DNA from: Eunapius fragilis
Lineage: Eukaryota; Porifera; Demospongiae; Spongillida; Spongillidae
Length of the DNA stretch: 64,000 nt
Direction of reading: 5' to 3'
NCBI GenBank assembly: GCA_963681505.1
Contig: OY811988.1
Coordinates: 4,644,607 to 4,708,606, forward strand
This document shows, piece after piece, positions 11,141 to 22,241 of this stretch (its first letter is position 1; each line of letters opens with the position of its first letter). The position numbers and the translations under genes were made by a program. The notes under the pieces were generated by a model that saw nothing but the letters and a program-made list of their open reading frames with translations, was not told where the DNA came from and made no database searches.

Positions 11141-11584
11141 CGGCTGATCAGGGTTAAAGTGTGTTAGGACCAGGTCCTATGCAATCAGTTGTTTGATCTC
11201 CTCAAAGGTATTATCGCAACTCGGTGTCTGCTTTTGTATTTCATGTCGTTGATGACAAAACACGGGCCTTTAAATATTTGCATTTGTTCCTCATAGCGTA
11301 AAGCCATCCTTTTGAGATCATATAACCAAGCAAACGATTGTTTACTTGCTTGTTTGGTTAAGTTGTGTCTCAATCCTCCATTTTGAAAAAAAGCATATTC
11401 ACTAGAAACTTTGCCAGGGGGTTCGGGCTCGTGACGTTTTCCGATGTACTGAACAAAACAAAAAAAAAGGCGTCCTGACTCCCACAACCTTCGATATCAA
11501 AGACGTTATGAGGGGAGGTGGGGGGCTCTAATGAAACGTCAAAATGACGGTATCTTTTCCAAATTAGTTTGTAGACGCCCCCTA

Positions 11585-12120
11585 AAGGGACCTGCGAACT
11601 ACATGCTGCCATGTAGTTCACATCCTGAGTTCCCACACTAGTATCTTTATCCATCTATACATGCATGCTTGCACTTAACAACTGCATGTAGGCTACGCCT
11701 CCTTATTTAGATGGGAGCGTATTTCGTCCCATAGCAAAAGAAAATTGTATGTGTCAATTATAAAATAATAACTATTTTATCCAATCTACCACCTGTAGCT
11801 CTATAACATGCCCTCGCAATACAAATACTTCATGTTCTCGGCCTGTAGATGAGACTTGAGAGCAGTGTTGCCGCGATATACAAAAGGTCAAAGGAATCGT
11901 CGAGCTCGATAGTATGGTATCGACATATATCGACGACTCGTCGGCGGCAACACTGCTTGAGAGTAAACACAAATGCTTTGATTGTTACTGCATGTGAATT
12001 ATTACCAACTGTAGGTTTTGTGGCAAGCATGGTCGCTAAGTACGTGTTGCTGTGCACTTTTGTGTGGGAGGTGATCGTTCTTATTGGTGGCTAGGTACGC
12101 GTACCTTGCAACCAATATAG
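11585..12120 (+). repeat. Spacer repeat T, forward copy
   Basis: Opposite-strand counterpart of 7453-8075, from the ctgccatgtagttcacatcc region to ctaggtacgcgtacc. It is interrupted near 11870-11960 by a short insertion with the inverted motif agtgttgccgc...gcggcaacact. Together with the reverse copy at 7453 it brackets the Helitron-like and gypsy remnants. Confidence 0.7.
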
Positions 12121-12559
12121 GAATTGACTCTCATGGTAAAAGTGGCTCTACCTAAAAGTTGTCCACCGGACCACTTTTGATCGCCAAAATTGGTCCGCCG
12201 GACCAAATGTGTCCGCCATAACACTGCGAAAAAGCGTTATTATACACGTCGGTGTAACATAGTTATACACGCTGTTATGCACAATCTGTTATACACATTG
12301 CGTATAACTCTGTATAAATGACTGAGTATATGCGCCAAGGTCTCACCAGTCAGTTATACACATTGCGTAACATTGTATATAACAATAGTATGGTCTCATA
12401 ATTCTTTACCACACGTAGGCTTCAAGCGGATTGGAAAAGCTGAAACTAATGTTATACTTCTCTTTTTCCTACTAGCTTGCGCTCAATCGTACATTGCTTC
12501 ATGTTTTTCTCAGATTAATAAGTATAATTATGTACGATGTTAATAAGTGAGCAATTTTG

Positions 12560-13270
12560 TATCATGCTTCCCAGTTGCTGAACGTAAGTGCATCTAATTG
12601 CAGAAGCCGGTTTAGTTTTGAGTACAATTATGTTAACAAAGTTTTGGTCTGCGCATCTTTTGAATACACCTGTGACATATTTTGTTGTTCTGCAGGTATG
12701 TGTCTTTGCCCTTTTTGTGCATGGTGTGCAACATTTAGAATATCGCACAGATTATTTGAAGCCAAATGTTGCCTTTCTTACAGGTGACCATAAAAGTGGC
12801 CTCACTGTGCATAGTGCTTCTTAAATCGTGGCAATAGGGGGCAAGTTCAAGGGTGCTGCTATGTGTATGATGTGCAACATTTAGAATATCACACAGGTTG
12901 CAATTGTTTGAAGCCAAGTGTTGCCTTACAGGATGTCCAACATAGTGTCCTTAGAGTGCATGGTTCTTTTGACATCTTGTAAGTTAAATGGGTGCTGCTT
13001 TGTGTATGATGTGCAACATTTAGGAAGTTGTTTGAATCCAAGTGCCACCTCTCTTTCAGGATGCCTACTATAGTGTCCTCCAAGTGGGTAAAGCTACTTT
13101 GTGTATGATGTGCAATATCAAACAGGTTGAAGCTGCTTTTTTTTGCCTTTCTTACAGGATGTCCACCGCAGTATCTGTAGAGGGCATGGTGCTTGTGACG
13201 TCTTGGCGATGTGTGGTATGTTCAATGGGTGATGCTTTGTGTATGGTGTACATCGTTTGGAGTGTCACAC
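12560..13270 (+). repeat. Imperfect tandem repeats with splice-like signals
   Basis: Units of about 110-190 bp share tgtgtatgatgtgcaacatt, then gccaagtgttgcct, then CAGGATGTCCAnCA, then gacatcttGTAAGTTAAATGG in some units. A further unit lies at 14270-14400. The AG and GTAAGT motifs resemble exon borders, but lengths and frames differ between units. Coding status is unknown. Confidence 0.55.
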
Positions 13271-13389
13271 AGACATAGCTTCCAGCAAAGGGCCAAGGGC
13301 CTGAAGTATTGGAGGTGAGGCCTGCCCAATGGTTGCATCTACAACCAAGTATTTTAAAAAGTTAGCTTGGGTAAGGACAATTGAATGGC

Positions 13390-14215
13390 CGCGGTAAATC
13401 TGTTCAGTCCCATTGGGGCCGTTCCACAGCGCTAAGGGCGGAGTCCCTGAGGCTCTAGCCTGATAGCAGACTATGTCGGTCGCGATATGACGTAACTCCT
13501 AGCCAGCGCCTCGAGGTGCCGCACGTAGTGCGTGGCTTAGCGAGGTGGCTTCTGGGCTATAGCAGGGAGCCCCTAAGATTTACCCAATAGGATTTGAACC
13601 TACAACCTCTTACTAAGAAGGTAAATAAATGATCTCCCAAATGAGCTATGGGTAGATTCACCAACGGCTCGGCTTAGACTGAATAGCACTCGGGGTGGAA
13701 CCCTAACACCGGAGGTGCGAGGGCGGGCTAAGATCGGCGGGGATAGGGATACCACCCTAACTAGGGTGGTAAACCATACCATAGGACCGACGTAGTTGGT
13801 CCTATATATCCCTGTCGGTCCGATGCTGCGGGACTAGGATAGCGATATCCGAGGGTGCGGCTATAGACCGACGTAGTCGGTCTATAACCTCATATAAGTC
13901 CCGGATATCCCGTGTGTGGGCCCCCAGCGCTGATATCCGAGGCACCTACCTGGGTGGCGGGGAGTCCCAAGTGCGGCATCGTAGATGCCGATATCCGAGG
14001 CACCTAGGTAGTCGCCGAGGCTATAGCCGGGCGGGGTATCCTAGGTCCCAATATGGAATGTCGGTCCGATGCTGCGGGACTCCTGAGGCTCTAGCTTCGA
14101 TGAGGCTAGAGACTCAGCATCTCTGGCCTCATATGACGTCGACCGCCACCCAGGTAGGTGCGTGGCTATGCCTCGAATCGTCGGGAGCGTAAACCGCCTC
14201 CGGCTACGGCGCAAA
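13390..14215. other. GC-rich nested segment with internal repeats
   Basis: Base composition changes abruptly from AT-rich to GC-rich. Motifs such as gaccgacgtagt(t/c)ggtc, gatatccgaggcacct and tgaggctctagc recur in direct and inverted order. It contains the tRNA-like sequence at 13581-13655. It is probably a nested retroposon or MITE; its ends were not fixed and no protein is recognised. Confidence 0.45.
13581..13655 (-). tRNA. tRNA-like sequence, possible SINE head (anticodon UCU by folding)
   Basis: On the minus strand there is an A-box-like TAGCTCATTTGGGAG, a B-box GGTTCAAATCC, an acceptor pair TACCCA/TGGGTA, a T stem GTAGG/CCTAT and an anticodon stem TTAC/GTAA with loop CTTCTTA (anticodon TCT). 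About four extra bases between D stem and anticodon stem make a functional tRNA unlikely. A tRNA-Arg-derived SINE promoter or tRNA pseudogene is the better reading. Confidence 0.5.
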
Positions 14216-14824
14216 TATTATTGTAGTGCAATTGTATCCCCTTAATAGATTGTTGTGAGCTAGTAAAGTGTTACAGGATGTCCACCATGTTAGCTTTAGA
14301 GTGCATGGAGCTTTTGACATCTTGTAAGTTAAATGGTTAGTTCTCAATGGGCACTGCTATATGATGTGCATTTGAATAATAGTATTACACAGGTTCTGAG
14401 AGGTCATGTAGCCTCCCATACAAGTACTCGATGACCACCATGGTATGTTGTAAGAGTACCTGGTGCTTTCTGATTTCCTTAGCTTACTGGTACTGTTCTG
14501 TGTATTGTGTAGCACACAGGTCGTTTGCCAACAGGAGGTGGGTGCATTTCTCTACACACTGGACAAGAGAGCAGATGTGGCATCACAAAGAACTAATTAT
14601 GCTAACCGCATCATGTGTGGACTTATCATAAGTTGTGGTTTCCCATAATTGTATTGCTTGGAAACGAGGATTATGAAATCACGAGTGCGTTGTTATACAT
14701 AGGTACATGCATACTCAATGGTATACTTCGGTTTTACTCAGTGTTATACTTTCATTGTTACACACACCTGTGTATAGCGTCCCAATACGTAATGCTATAC
14801 TGAAGCGTATATGTTCCGTACCGA

Positions 14825-15150
14825 TGATCAATTTGTCCCGTTGATCAACGGGACGCCGGTTGATCAACTGGGTACCCGGTTATTCAACCGGGTGCCCAGT
14901 TGCGTTACAACTATCCGGTTGTCTAACGGGGCAATATAGTTTACCCGGTTGTTCAACGGGATCTACCCGGTTGGTCAACGGGACTTACCCGATTGTTCAA
15001 TGGGTTGTCCAGTTGTCTAACCCGACTGTTCAATGGGTTATTCGGTTGTCTAACGGGACAGTATAGTTTACCCGGCTGTTCATCGGAACTTACGTATACC
15101 GGTTTGTTGAACCCGGCTGTTCAACAGGACTTATACCCAGTTGTTCAATG
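14825..15150. repeat. Array of CCGGTTGATCAACCGG-type palindromes (left)
   Basis: About a dozen degenerate palindromes of the form cCCGGTTGtTCAACGGG follow each other every 20-30 bp. A smaller array of the same palindrome is at 17082-17160. Outside the arrays, gtatatgttccgtaccgatg (left) and the reverse of a related sequence (right, near 17168-17190) are similar, so the arrays look like subterminal repeats of one element. Confidence 0.8.
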
Positions 15151-15417
15151 GGTGAATATTTGTGTATAAATTACTTATTGAGGCGACCATATGGAAACAA
15201 AAACTACACCCCCTCACCTCCCTGCCCATGAGTTATAATTCATGAGTGTGAATGCATCACTGAAGACCTGAAACAAATACACACTAAGAATGCTATCATC
15301 AGTGGTATATCGAATTACCATGCAGCAAACGACTGACAGTTCCAGACAAGTGAATGAATTTCGAGGGAACAGACAGACAGGACTTATGAAACCATTCTTT
15401 ACAGGAGAAGTATTGTA

Positions 15418-15648
15418 TCATGGTGCCTTCAGCGATGAGATGGCAAATACAATAAATAGAAGGTTTGTGGTGTGTTGCTGTGGGTTTCGGTGACCATGGG
15501 TTGGGAACAATGACATGTGTCCTATTTCAGAGCAGTTGATAACGTGATGCCTCATTATTTCCTGATCAAAATATATCATGGCAGGATCTTGACCAAAGGT
15601 TAGTGCAGTTGCAAATACTATTGAGAACAAGCCGCAATCACTGCACAT
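15418..15648 (-). pseudogene. Ulp1-like (C48) cysteine protease fragment
   Basis: The minus-strand frame reads SDCGLFSIVFATAL, then FDQEIMRHHVINC. DCGLF with the nucleophile Cys and the downstream FDQ..MR.H are typical of transposon-linked Ulp1 proteases, and the same landmarks occur at 57484-57747. Only the C-terminal catalytic part remains. It lies in the same element and on the same strand as the integrase pieces at 16031-16795. Confidence 0.6.
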
Positions 15649-16030
15649 GTATTAGCTTGTTTTTGGTCATCAAAATGGGCTACAATATCAGGTCCAACTT
15701 GACAAGAATGCAAAATATCTGCCTCTAACTTTGCTCATGATGAGACAGTTGTCCATGGTTGCTATCATGCACTTAGACAGTAGATGGTGGTATACCAATG
15801 GTAGATATTGCAATCCAATGACTGTTGTTAATGTTCAATATCTGAATAAAGGGTGTTCTTCTAGGCTCCATTTGAAATTTAAAGACTGAATAATAAACTG
15901 AAATCCATCAATAAATGGGTTTTGTTTCTTTACATACATTTGCAAGACAGAACTTACAGACAATGTGTGATAGCCAGTGAGTCCAGGGAGGAGAATTAGA
16001 TGCTGCATGACTCTGTAATTCTGGAACTCA

Positions 16031-16795
16031 TCATTCGTTCCAGTGTATAGTAAACTTGTTCCACCAGGCCTTGCGATTAAGGATGTCGCGGCCACCACTC
16101 ACTAGCTGTACAGCTCCTGGCCAAGTGGCTAGAACGTCCTCAATCAAATGATTCACAAATTCTCTCCCATTGTCACTATGCAGATAGTAGGGAGAATAAA
16201 CATAGGTAAAATCCACTTCTCAAAAACATTTGTCACTTCTTTGGCAGTCTTCTGTGGTGCTAAATTGAAATTTGACCAATGGTATGCAAGATCCACTTAT
16301 TGCCATCATGAGGCATTTGCCTCATGTCAATTAGATCAATCTGTAAAGTGGATAATAAAAATGATTGGGCAGAAAAATACACTGACCTGTACACGTGACA
16401 AGAATCCATTTGCCACTATAGGCCTCAGTTTGAGTTTTTGAGGCACACGAAGACTGCAAGTTTCACAAAGCTTAATGAAATGCTCTACCACACTTCTAGG
16501 AACATGCGAGTACAAAGATTGAACTTAGACAATTAGAATCACCTGCATGCATGTAACTAAAGCATATAAGGAACATTTAAAACGTGCAAACCTTGGCAAA
16601 TGTCTTTTTTGAGCCCGCATGTAGACAGTCTTTAGAATGAACCTGCTCCAATATGCTATAAAACTCTTCCACTGTAGCAACTCTGCGAGAAGCTTTCATC
16701 ACTGATAGTGATTCTGGTACAGCGAGGTGTAAATATCTGACTTCATGCGACGCCGTATACGTTAAATGAAATCTTACCTGCTTTTCTTCCTTCAA
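16031..16795 (-). pseudogene. GIN/KRBA2-type integrase remnant
   Basis: Minus-strand frames give a zinc-binding part (VATVEEFYSILEQVHSKDC, then HAGSKKT), a linker with LIDMRQMPHDGNKW containing the probable first catalytic Asp, and LHSDNGREFVNHLIED with the second catalytic Asp, followed by WPGAVQLVSGG. Stops and frame changes separate the pieces, and the catalytic Glu was not found in frame. LHSDNGREFVN and the WPG segment point to the GIN/KRBA2-like integrases of cut-and-paste elements rather than to gypsy. Confidence 0.65.
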
Positions 16796-17081
16796 AGAGA
16801 TAACTAGTACATCACGAAGCCTGCCGATGGCATATCCAGTAGAGCAAAGCCACCCTATTTGACGAAATGTTCAAATGAGGCATCTGGATTTGTTTTCCTT
16901 TCAAGTGATCAACGATTTGTTTGGCCAAGTCCTGCCGTATCACATCATTCCTGAAACGCTTCCCTCCAATAGGAAACAAGGAATCTACATATTACTCTTC
17001 AAAGATCTTGCAGCTGGCGCTCTTACCCATGATCGGCGTGTTCACACTTTATTGAGCATGCGCAATACTTTTTTTTATTAA

Positions 17082-17160
17082 TCCGGTTGATCAACCGGTC
17101 GTCCGGTTAATCAACCGGGTATCCGGTTGATTAACCGGACGACCGGTTGTTCAACCGGAT
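17082..17160. repeat. Array of CCGGTTGATCAACCGG palindromes (right)
   Basis: Four adjacent near-perfect palindromes (ccggttgatcaaccgg, ccggttaatcaaccgg, ccggttgattaaccgg, ccggttgttcaaccgg). They are better preserved than the left array at 14825-15150 and lie near the opposite end of the same insertion. Confidence 0.85.
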
Positions 17161-17490
17161 AATTGTACTGCATCCGGACAGAACATATACACGTTTATAA
17201 CGTGTGGATAAAAGAAGAATACAGTACAGCATAACAATGCCTTTTACACTATAGGTGAAAACGGTCAAGCCTTGCCAAAAACGGTACGCCATTCAGATCA
17301 TAGTTACTTAACTATGCACACAGTCTGTCCTAGATTATATTTTTTTAGGACAATGTGTCTGGCTTGCTACTTACAATATTATAATTGCATGTTTATTTCA
17401 AGACGCCACATGTAATAAAGAGAGAGTGATGAATTGTATAAATTATAAATGCATTGTGCATGCTCAGTGAATACATACATGATGCACATA

Positions 17491-18436
17491 CAAGTAAATA
17501 AGAAACCTCTATAAAGTTGGTGGGATATAGACTTGAAGGCAATGGTGGTGTAAAAAGCAAGGAAACAAGGGTCTGTAATAGTAAGGGAAAATGTCATAGT
17601 CCTATATTTGGCCCGTTTGTAGCATATACTATGTTCGTGTGCTAAATAAATTTTCCCTTACTATTACAGACCCTTGTTTCCTTGCTTTTTACACCACCAT
17701 TGCCTTCAAATCCTAAATCCCACCAACTTTCTCACAGAAAACGTTTTTTATTTACTTGTTTCATTCATTTTTTCTTTTTTCGTGCACATTGATCCGTAAT
17801 ATCACCAATGTCCTATTGTAAACCAAGCTTAGTAAGAGTAGGTAGCTACATTTACATCCTTTGAATAACTTTATCGGTTTACTCTTTCGATGGCCTCGTT
17901 TGGTTTTGCAGGGTACGCTTAGCCTTCCCGTACCGCACTCTTTTCGCCAATCGAGCAGATTCAGGACTCTCCCAATAACGTTGCCTTTTAGCGGACCGTT
18001 TCTTCTCGGGTCTCCTTGATGCCGTCATTCTTACTTTAAGATATCTAAAATGTTATCTAATTATGCGTCTTACATATACCGTATAGTCGAGTGTTTACCA
18101 AAATATAACATGGGCTGTTTTATATGAAAGCGGCTCTTCCAGCCTATTCTGAAGCTATTGGAGAAATTTTCATTGTTTAGAAGTGTTCCTATCCCGAGTT
18201 ATGCGAGGAGACCATGTTCCGGGACTGGGTACGAGGGCGGGCAGTACCCTTTTGTTCTCTACAACCGCGCGGTTCTGTGACATAAAACAAAAACGAAACT
18301 GCTCGTTTTTTACTTCTAGTTCGATTGCTATAACAAGCTTAACAATCCGATCGTCGGGAGTCATGTTAGAGACGGTTCGCGTTTTTTAATGAGATTCATA
18401 GTCGTGGTCAAGGGACGTTTCTAACGAGACTTCCGA
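17491..18436 (-). mobile_element. Helitron-like hairpin element, copy 2, with empty site at about 43326
   Basis: Read on the minus strand it starts TC after A and ends CTTG before T, like copy 1. The homologous spacer at 43310-43345 continues through the site without the insert (catatacaagcaaaac), giving a clean empty site and no target duplication beyond shared acaag. The 17490-17759 part is the foldback hairpin and the rest matches 8738-9350 inverted. No coding region is recognised. Confidence 0.65.
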
Positions 18437-19215
18437 TACAAGCAAAACACACGCTGCATGTGATGTAACACGCAATGCTTATGTTGAGAAGCTGTTGTCA
18501 TAATCTGTGATCAATGCCCAGTAACTCTATAGACTTGATTCCTTTGATCCCATTAATTGTTCGAATAACCATGTAAATAAAAGCATATGCAGGAATATGA
18601 ATGCCTTGAATAATAATGATTCACTACAATAGTATATAACTCTAACTGCATGCTTAGAAGAATAGCTGAAGTTCTTTTTATAATGACTTCCCCATGCAGC
18701 AAAATCAAATAACTGACGGGAGGGGGAGGAGGAAGGAGGGGGGGTGGGGTGGGTACATGGTGATAAAGCACCCCCATCCCTCTGCCCCCCCCCCCCCCCC
18801 CCCATATCCCTGCACGTGACCATGTGAGGAGTGAGGATGTTGATACATGTCCAACACCTCACGTGTAAGCATAAACATTCATTAACTATTTCCCTGTTTA
18901 CATGGACAAGTATTACGTATTTCCTTTTTAACTCCCTGTGCGTATAGCTGGAGCAATTTGTAGGGAAGGGGTGTATGGTGACCCTGTGGTTCATATGTAC
19001 ACATCACATGTAAAGCATTCACACGTCATGGTAAAGTTTGCACCATTTACTGCGCTTGGCGGGATTTATCAAACCAGCTCTGAACACTCCATTCTAATAT
19101 GAGTCAACTGACGCTTGTTCAATTCATTTTGTGCAATTGTCTGTTGTAAAAATCTTGGGCAGACCCATGCATTCACATAAAAATCTGCAAGGATAGAGTA
19201 CAGTAATTCAGATTA
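18437..19215. other. Duplicated spacer, no gene recognised
   Basis: Matches 43330-44040 with scattered differences, marking the upstream part of the gene B/C segmental duplication. It includes a purine/pyrimidine-rich stretch and a poly-C run at about 18785-18803. The Pro-rich open frame over it differs between the two copies and is not credible as a gene. Confidence 0.6.
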
Positions 19216-19218
19216 TCA

Positions 19219-19690
19219 GTGTGCATGGCCATTTGGAAATCTGTAGTTAAATTAATTAAGGTAGTCTTAATCGATTCTATGGCTAAAAATCGAAGTTGCA
19301 TGTCTCACCGTGTCATTCATATCTTTGACCGTTCCAGGCCAAATAAACCGTTCACTGATCCTGCTCGAAGTTCGCTTCACCCCCATGTGCCCGGACAGCA
19401 CTCATGCTGAGTACGACGCTGCTCGGACTTTCTTAACTCCAACATTTCCATTGTCTATAATAAATCACACCCATGACTTGCGGACGACACAATTGTGTGC
19501 ATTAGCCAAATTGAAATCTTGCCCTTCTTCTTCTTAAAGTACCTTTCACAACAAATTTCTGAGCCTTTCTTTGTACGCATTGCTTGCGTGCTACGCTTGC
19601 ACCCACGGGTACATTCCTTACCAAGTATTCATATGCTTCTTCTACTAGGCTCCCACTTTTGGCATCTCCCTCTTCACTTGAATTAGCCAT
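19219..19690 (-). pseudogene. Integrase-gene remnant (N-terminal exon and zinc-binding piece)
   Basis: On the minus strand, from ATG at 19690, the frame reads MANSSEEGDAKSGSL, VEEAYEYLVRNVP and QRKAQKFVVKGTL, as in the N-terminus of GIN/KRBA2-like integrases. A zinc-binding piece (SGHMGVKR in the sister copy) follows near 19300-19410. The sister copy is at 44030-44620. Palindromic GGTCCGGCCGGACC-like motifs lie just upstream at 19783-19835. Confidence 0.55.
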
Positions 19691-19904
19691 TTTCAAAGAG
19701 AATAAGATTAATCTCCACTCGTTCAAGGTGTTTATGTGCCCGGACCAGTTTTGGATTAACGGACATATTTTGGCGCCATTATAGGTCCGACCGGACCACT
19801 TTTGGTCGCCAAAATAGGTCCGGCCGCGGAGCAAATTTTTCTCCCAGGAATAAAGTTTTCGTGACTGCACCCGGGTCGTGAAATCATTTTTTAAAAACGT
19901 GACC

Positions 19905-20290
19905 CGCATATAGATGGGAGCATATTTTCTGTGTAATTTGTTCCCCAAACGAAAGTAAATTGTATGTGTCCAAACACGGATAATAACTGTTCTACCCAAT
20001 GCAAGCTGCATATGTTATCTATCACCTGCAACTTTTATAACATGCCCTCGCAATACAAATACTTCATGGAATTATTATTGTCAGATAGTAACTACAGGAT
20101 TCATGTTCTCGGCCTGTACGATGAGACTTGAGAGGGAACGCAGTTGCTTTAATGTGATGACATTACCTCTTGTAGGTTTTGTGGCAAGCATTGTCACTAA
20201 GTACGTGTTGCTATGTACTTTTGTGTGGGAGGTGGTCGTTCCTATTGGTAACCAATAGAGTGTTACGCGGGCGTACGGACGTTAATCTTT
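19905..20290 (+). repeat. Spacer repeat T, forward copy upstream of gene B
   Basis: Matches 44990-45410 upstream of gene C, as part of the segmental duplication, and the T copies elsewhere. It ends at gttacgcgggcgtacggacgt, the reverse complement of the start of the copy behind gene A. Confidence 0.7.
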
Positions 20291-21789
20291 GTTGAGATCA
20301 CTACTAGTCTTTTTCTTGATGTATAGAATTAGTTGTATAGTAATTAAGAGATATGATAATGCAACTGACTAGTACATTGGATTCAGTTTTAGCAAACCAA
20401 AGTCTCTGATCATCCTGAGAGAATGATAATAAACCTAGCCAAAGCTGCCAATCTTGTTCTCGTTTCAAGAAACACTGGAAAAAATTTAGGAGTGTCAATC
20501 AATGGAATGATATCTACGCAATACTTTACGGTATCAGTGAAGGCTTCCACAATAACGGCAGCGTAATGGTACTAATGCTACAGTCCAGGTGAATCATATT
20601 CCTTCACTGAGCATTTTAAAACATGTCTTAAATTTCCAGTCTTGGATACGATGTTATCTGAACTTGACAGGGATTAACAGCCAACATATTTTATCCACAT
20701 GTGTGCAATTCACGCTTGTGCCCCATGGTTGCTCCATATTCTGGAATCAAGCTAACTACCGCCCTTGTTGACTCTTATGGCCTGGACAAAATCTCACTTG
20801 GAAATGATCTTTCAACACTTTAAAAACTTAGTATGGGCACACTTGTATTCGCACTTGGAAATTAACTTAAAACACTTCCTAGACGGCACTAGCTTGTTGT
20901 ACACATGTATACAGACTACATTGCAGGAAACAATATTAAGTGTTCATGTCATTGCTGACAAAGTATGTATTTACATAGATCTTCTAGTATTTGCATTGTT
21001 CTTCACTCTGTACAACGTCGTTTTGCTTGGCTTTATTGGGTCAATAATCCAAATCTTGGAAGGTCTGTGTACATACTTTATACTTCGTCATCATCAGCAC
21101 CAATTTTTGCTTCCTGCTAATTCATCTTTATACATGACAGTTGAATGTGGAGTGTATTTTCAATTTAAATTCATTGGCAGGTATTTTTCATGTGCGAAAA
21201 ATGTTGCTTGGTGAGAACAAAGCTGCTTGAGTTCATAAAATAAGTCTGATTCTGTTTTTTAATCCTGCTACAGCCAATATCACTGCTCTCGCAAAATTTG
21301 AGAGTATACAGTTTATTCACAGATTGTTTACGGTTGTTTACGGTTGCGTTGCAGGATGTTTACTAGGTCGATAAAAACAGTTAGGTATGTGTACCGAGTA
21401 GTTTTACAATCCTTGCGTATAGAGCCAGAAAACCCGCATCCTTTATACCGAGATCAATCGTTTGGTTGTGGATATTTAGTTTAGATTGTGAGAAAAACCT
21501 TGCAAACATGCACGTTTGGTAAAACGGTGTCTTATGGGCAAAATATCCACTATACAGTGCATCAGTATACACCCAATTAAGTATAACAATGCATTTTACA
21601 TAATGATTCAACGTCTTCTCTATATGCTCCAAGAAATCTAAAAAAATTTGTATTTCAAAAATATCTCATGTCCATAACATAAATTCCAGAGCAACGTGGC
21701 ACTCTGATCTTAACATGCCTTAATGTCAGCTAACCTTGACACTCAAGGGTAGCTAAACAATCTTTGTAACCAACAAATAAACATGTTTC
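20291..21789. other. Spacer upstream of gene B, no gene recognised
   Basis: 20291-20458 matches 45425-45595 and 21170-21789 matches 46770-47790. The middle part, 20460-21170, has no counterpart there, where a reverse-transcriptase fragment occurs instead. A 149-codon open frame at 20765-21214 has no recognisable domain and is not conserved in the sister spacer. Confidence 0.5.
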
Positions 21790-22169
21790 TGTAGTAAAAG
21801 GTTTGATGGGGGGGGGGGGGGGGGGGGTAATATGACTATAAAGAATGGCGGAGGGTACCGATTGCGGTGTACCACATGTTTGTCACGTATCTATGCTGCA
21901 TGCATGTGCACTTACCGATAATCGGGCTACTAGGCACTAATACTGTTGCGTGCAACAAGGATTGGGAAGCAAAAGCAGCGGGCTATTCTTTCTCGGGATA
22001 AGGAGAGGAGAGGAGGTGAGGTGGGGGGGGGGTTAAATTTCGGCATACACAAGCTGTCGGGGGTGGTGTTCGTTTGAAATTTCAGATTATTATGCGGTGC
22101 AATATTCTTTTCGGTATCAACGGTATATATTCCATTGAATCAATCGTTTCTGCAGATCATCGATCGAGA
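21790..22169 (+). promoter_or_regulatory. Conserved upstream region of gene B (probable promoter)
   Basis: The region directly before the signal-peptide ATG is conserved with 47799-48179 before gene C, including ggcggagggtacc, tttgtcacgtatctat and ttccattgaatcaatcgtt. Two poly-G tracts (21808-21827 and 22023-22032) differ in length from those of gene C. No certain TATA box was identified. Confidence 0.4.
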
Positions 22170-22241
22170 ATGTTAAAGGAAGTTGCTTTTCTTCTGACCC
22201 TGCTGGTCATGTTCGCTGATGCCCGCCCTCAATCCCGCGAG
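22170..22241 (+). CDS. Copy B exon 1, signal peptide
   Basis: ATG at 22170 opens a 24-codon exon ending before GTATGC. Residues: short basic start (MLKE), hydrophobic core VAFLLTLLVMF, then ADA/RPQSRE, a good signal-peptidase site after Ala-Asp-Ala. Copy C has the same exon with three substitutions. The product is probably secreted or enters the secretory pathway. Confidence 0.75.

Larger units (their letters stand above)
12208..17258. mobile_element. About 5-kb insertion: GIN/KRBA2-type integrase plus Ulp1 protease element
   Basis: In the other spacer the flanks are continuous (43060-43140, ccaaaattggtccgg through cttgccaaaaacggt). Here the same flanks are separated by about 5 kb. The insert carries minus-strand integrase and Ulp1 (C48) protease fragments, palindrome arrays at 14825-15150 and 17082-17160, many gttatacac motifs near its left end, and a splice-like tandem repeat. 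The ends show weak inverted similarity (aaaaagcgttattatac against a reversed aaaaggcattgttatgc). Exact ends and any target duplication are not resolved. A nested GC-rich segment lies at 13390-14215. Confidence 0.55.

Noticed and set aside
12515..12824. Overlapping open frames of 60-78 codons near 12.5-12.8 kb
   Set aside because: They overlap on both strands inside a tandem repeat, with no domain and no conservation of frame between units.
18527..18994. 155-codon Pro-rich minus-strand open frame, with a related one at 43402-43797
   Set aside because: The frame depends on a poly-C run and low-complexity purine/pyrimidine sequence. The two homologous copies read it in different frames with different lengths.
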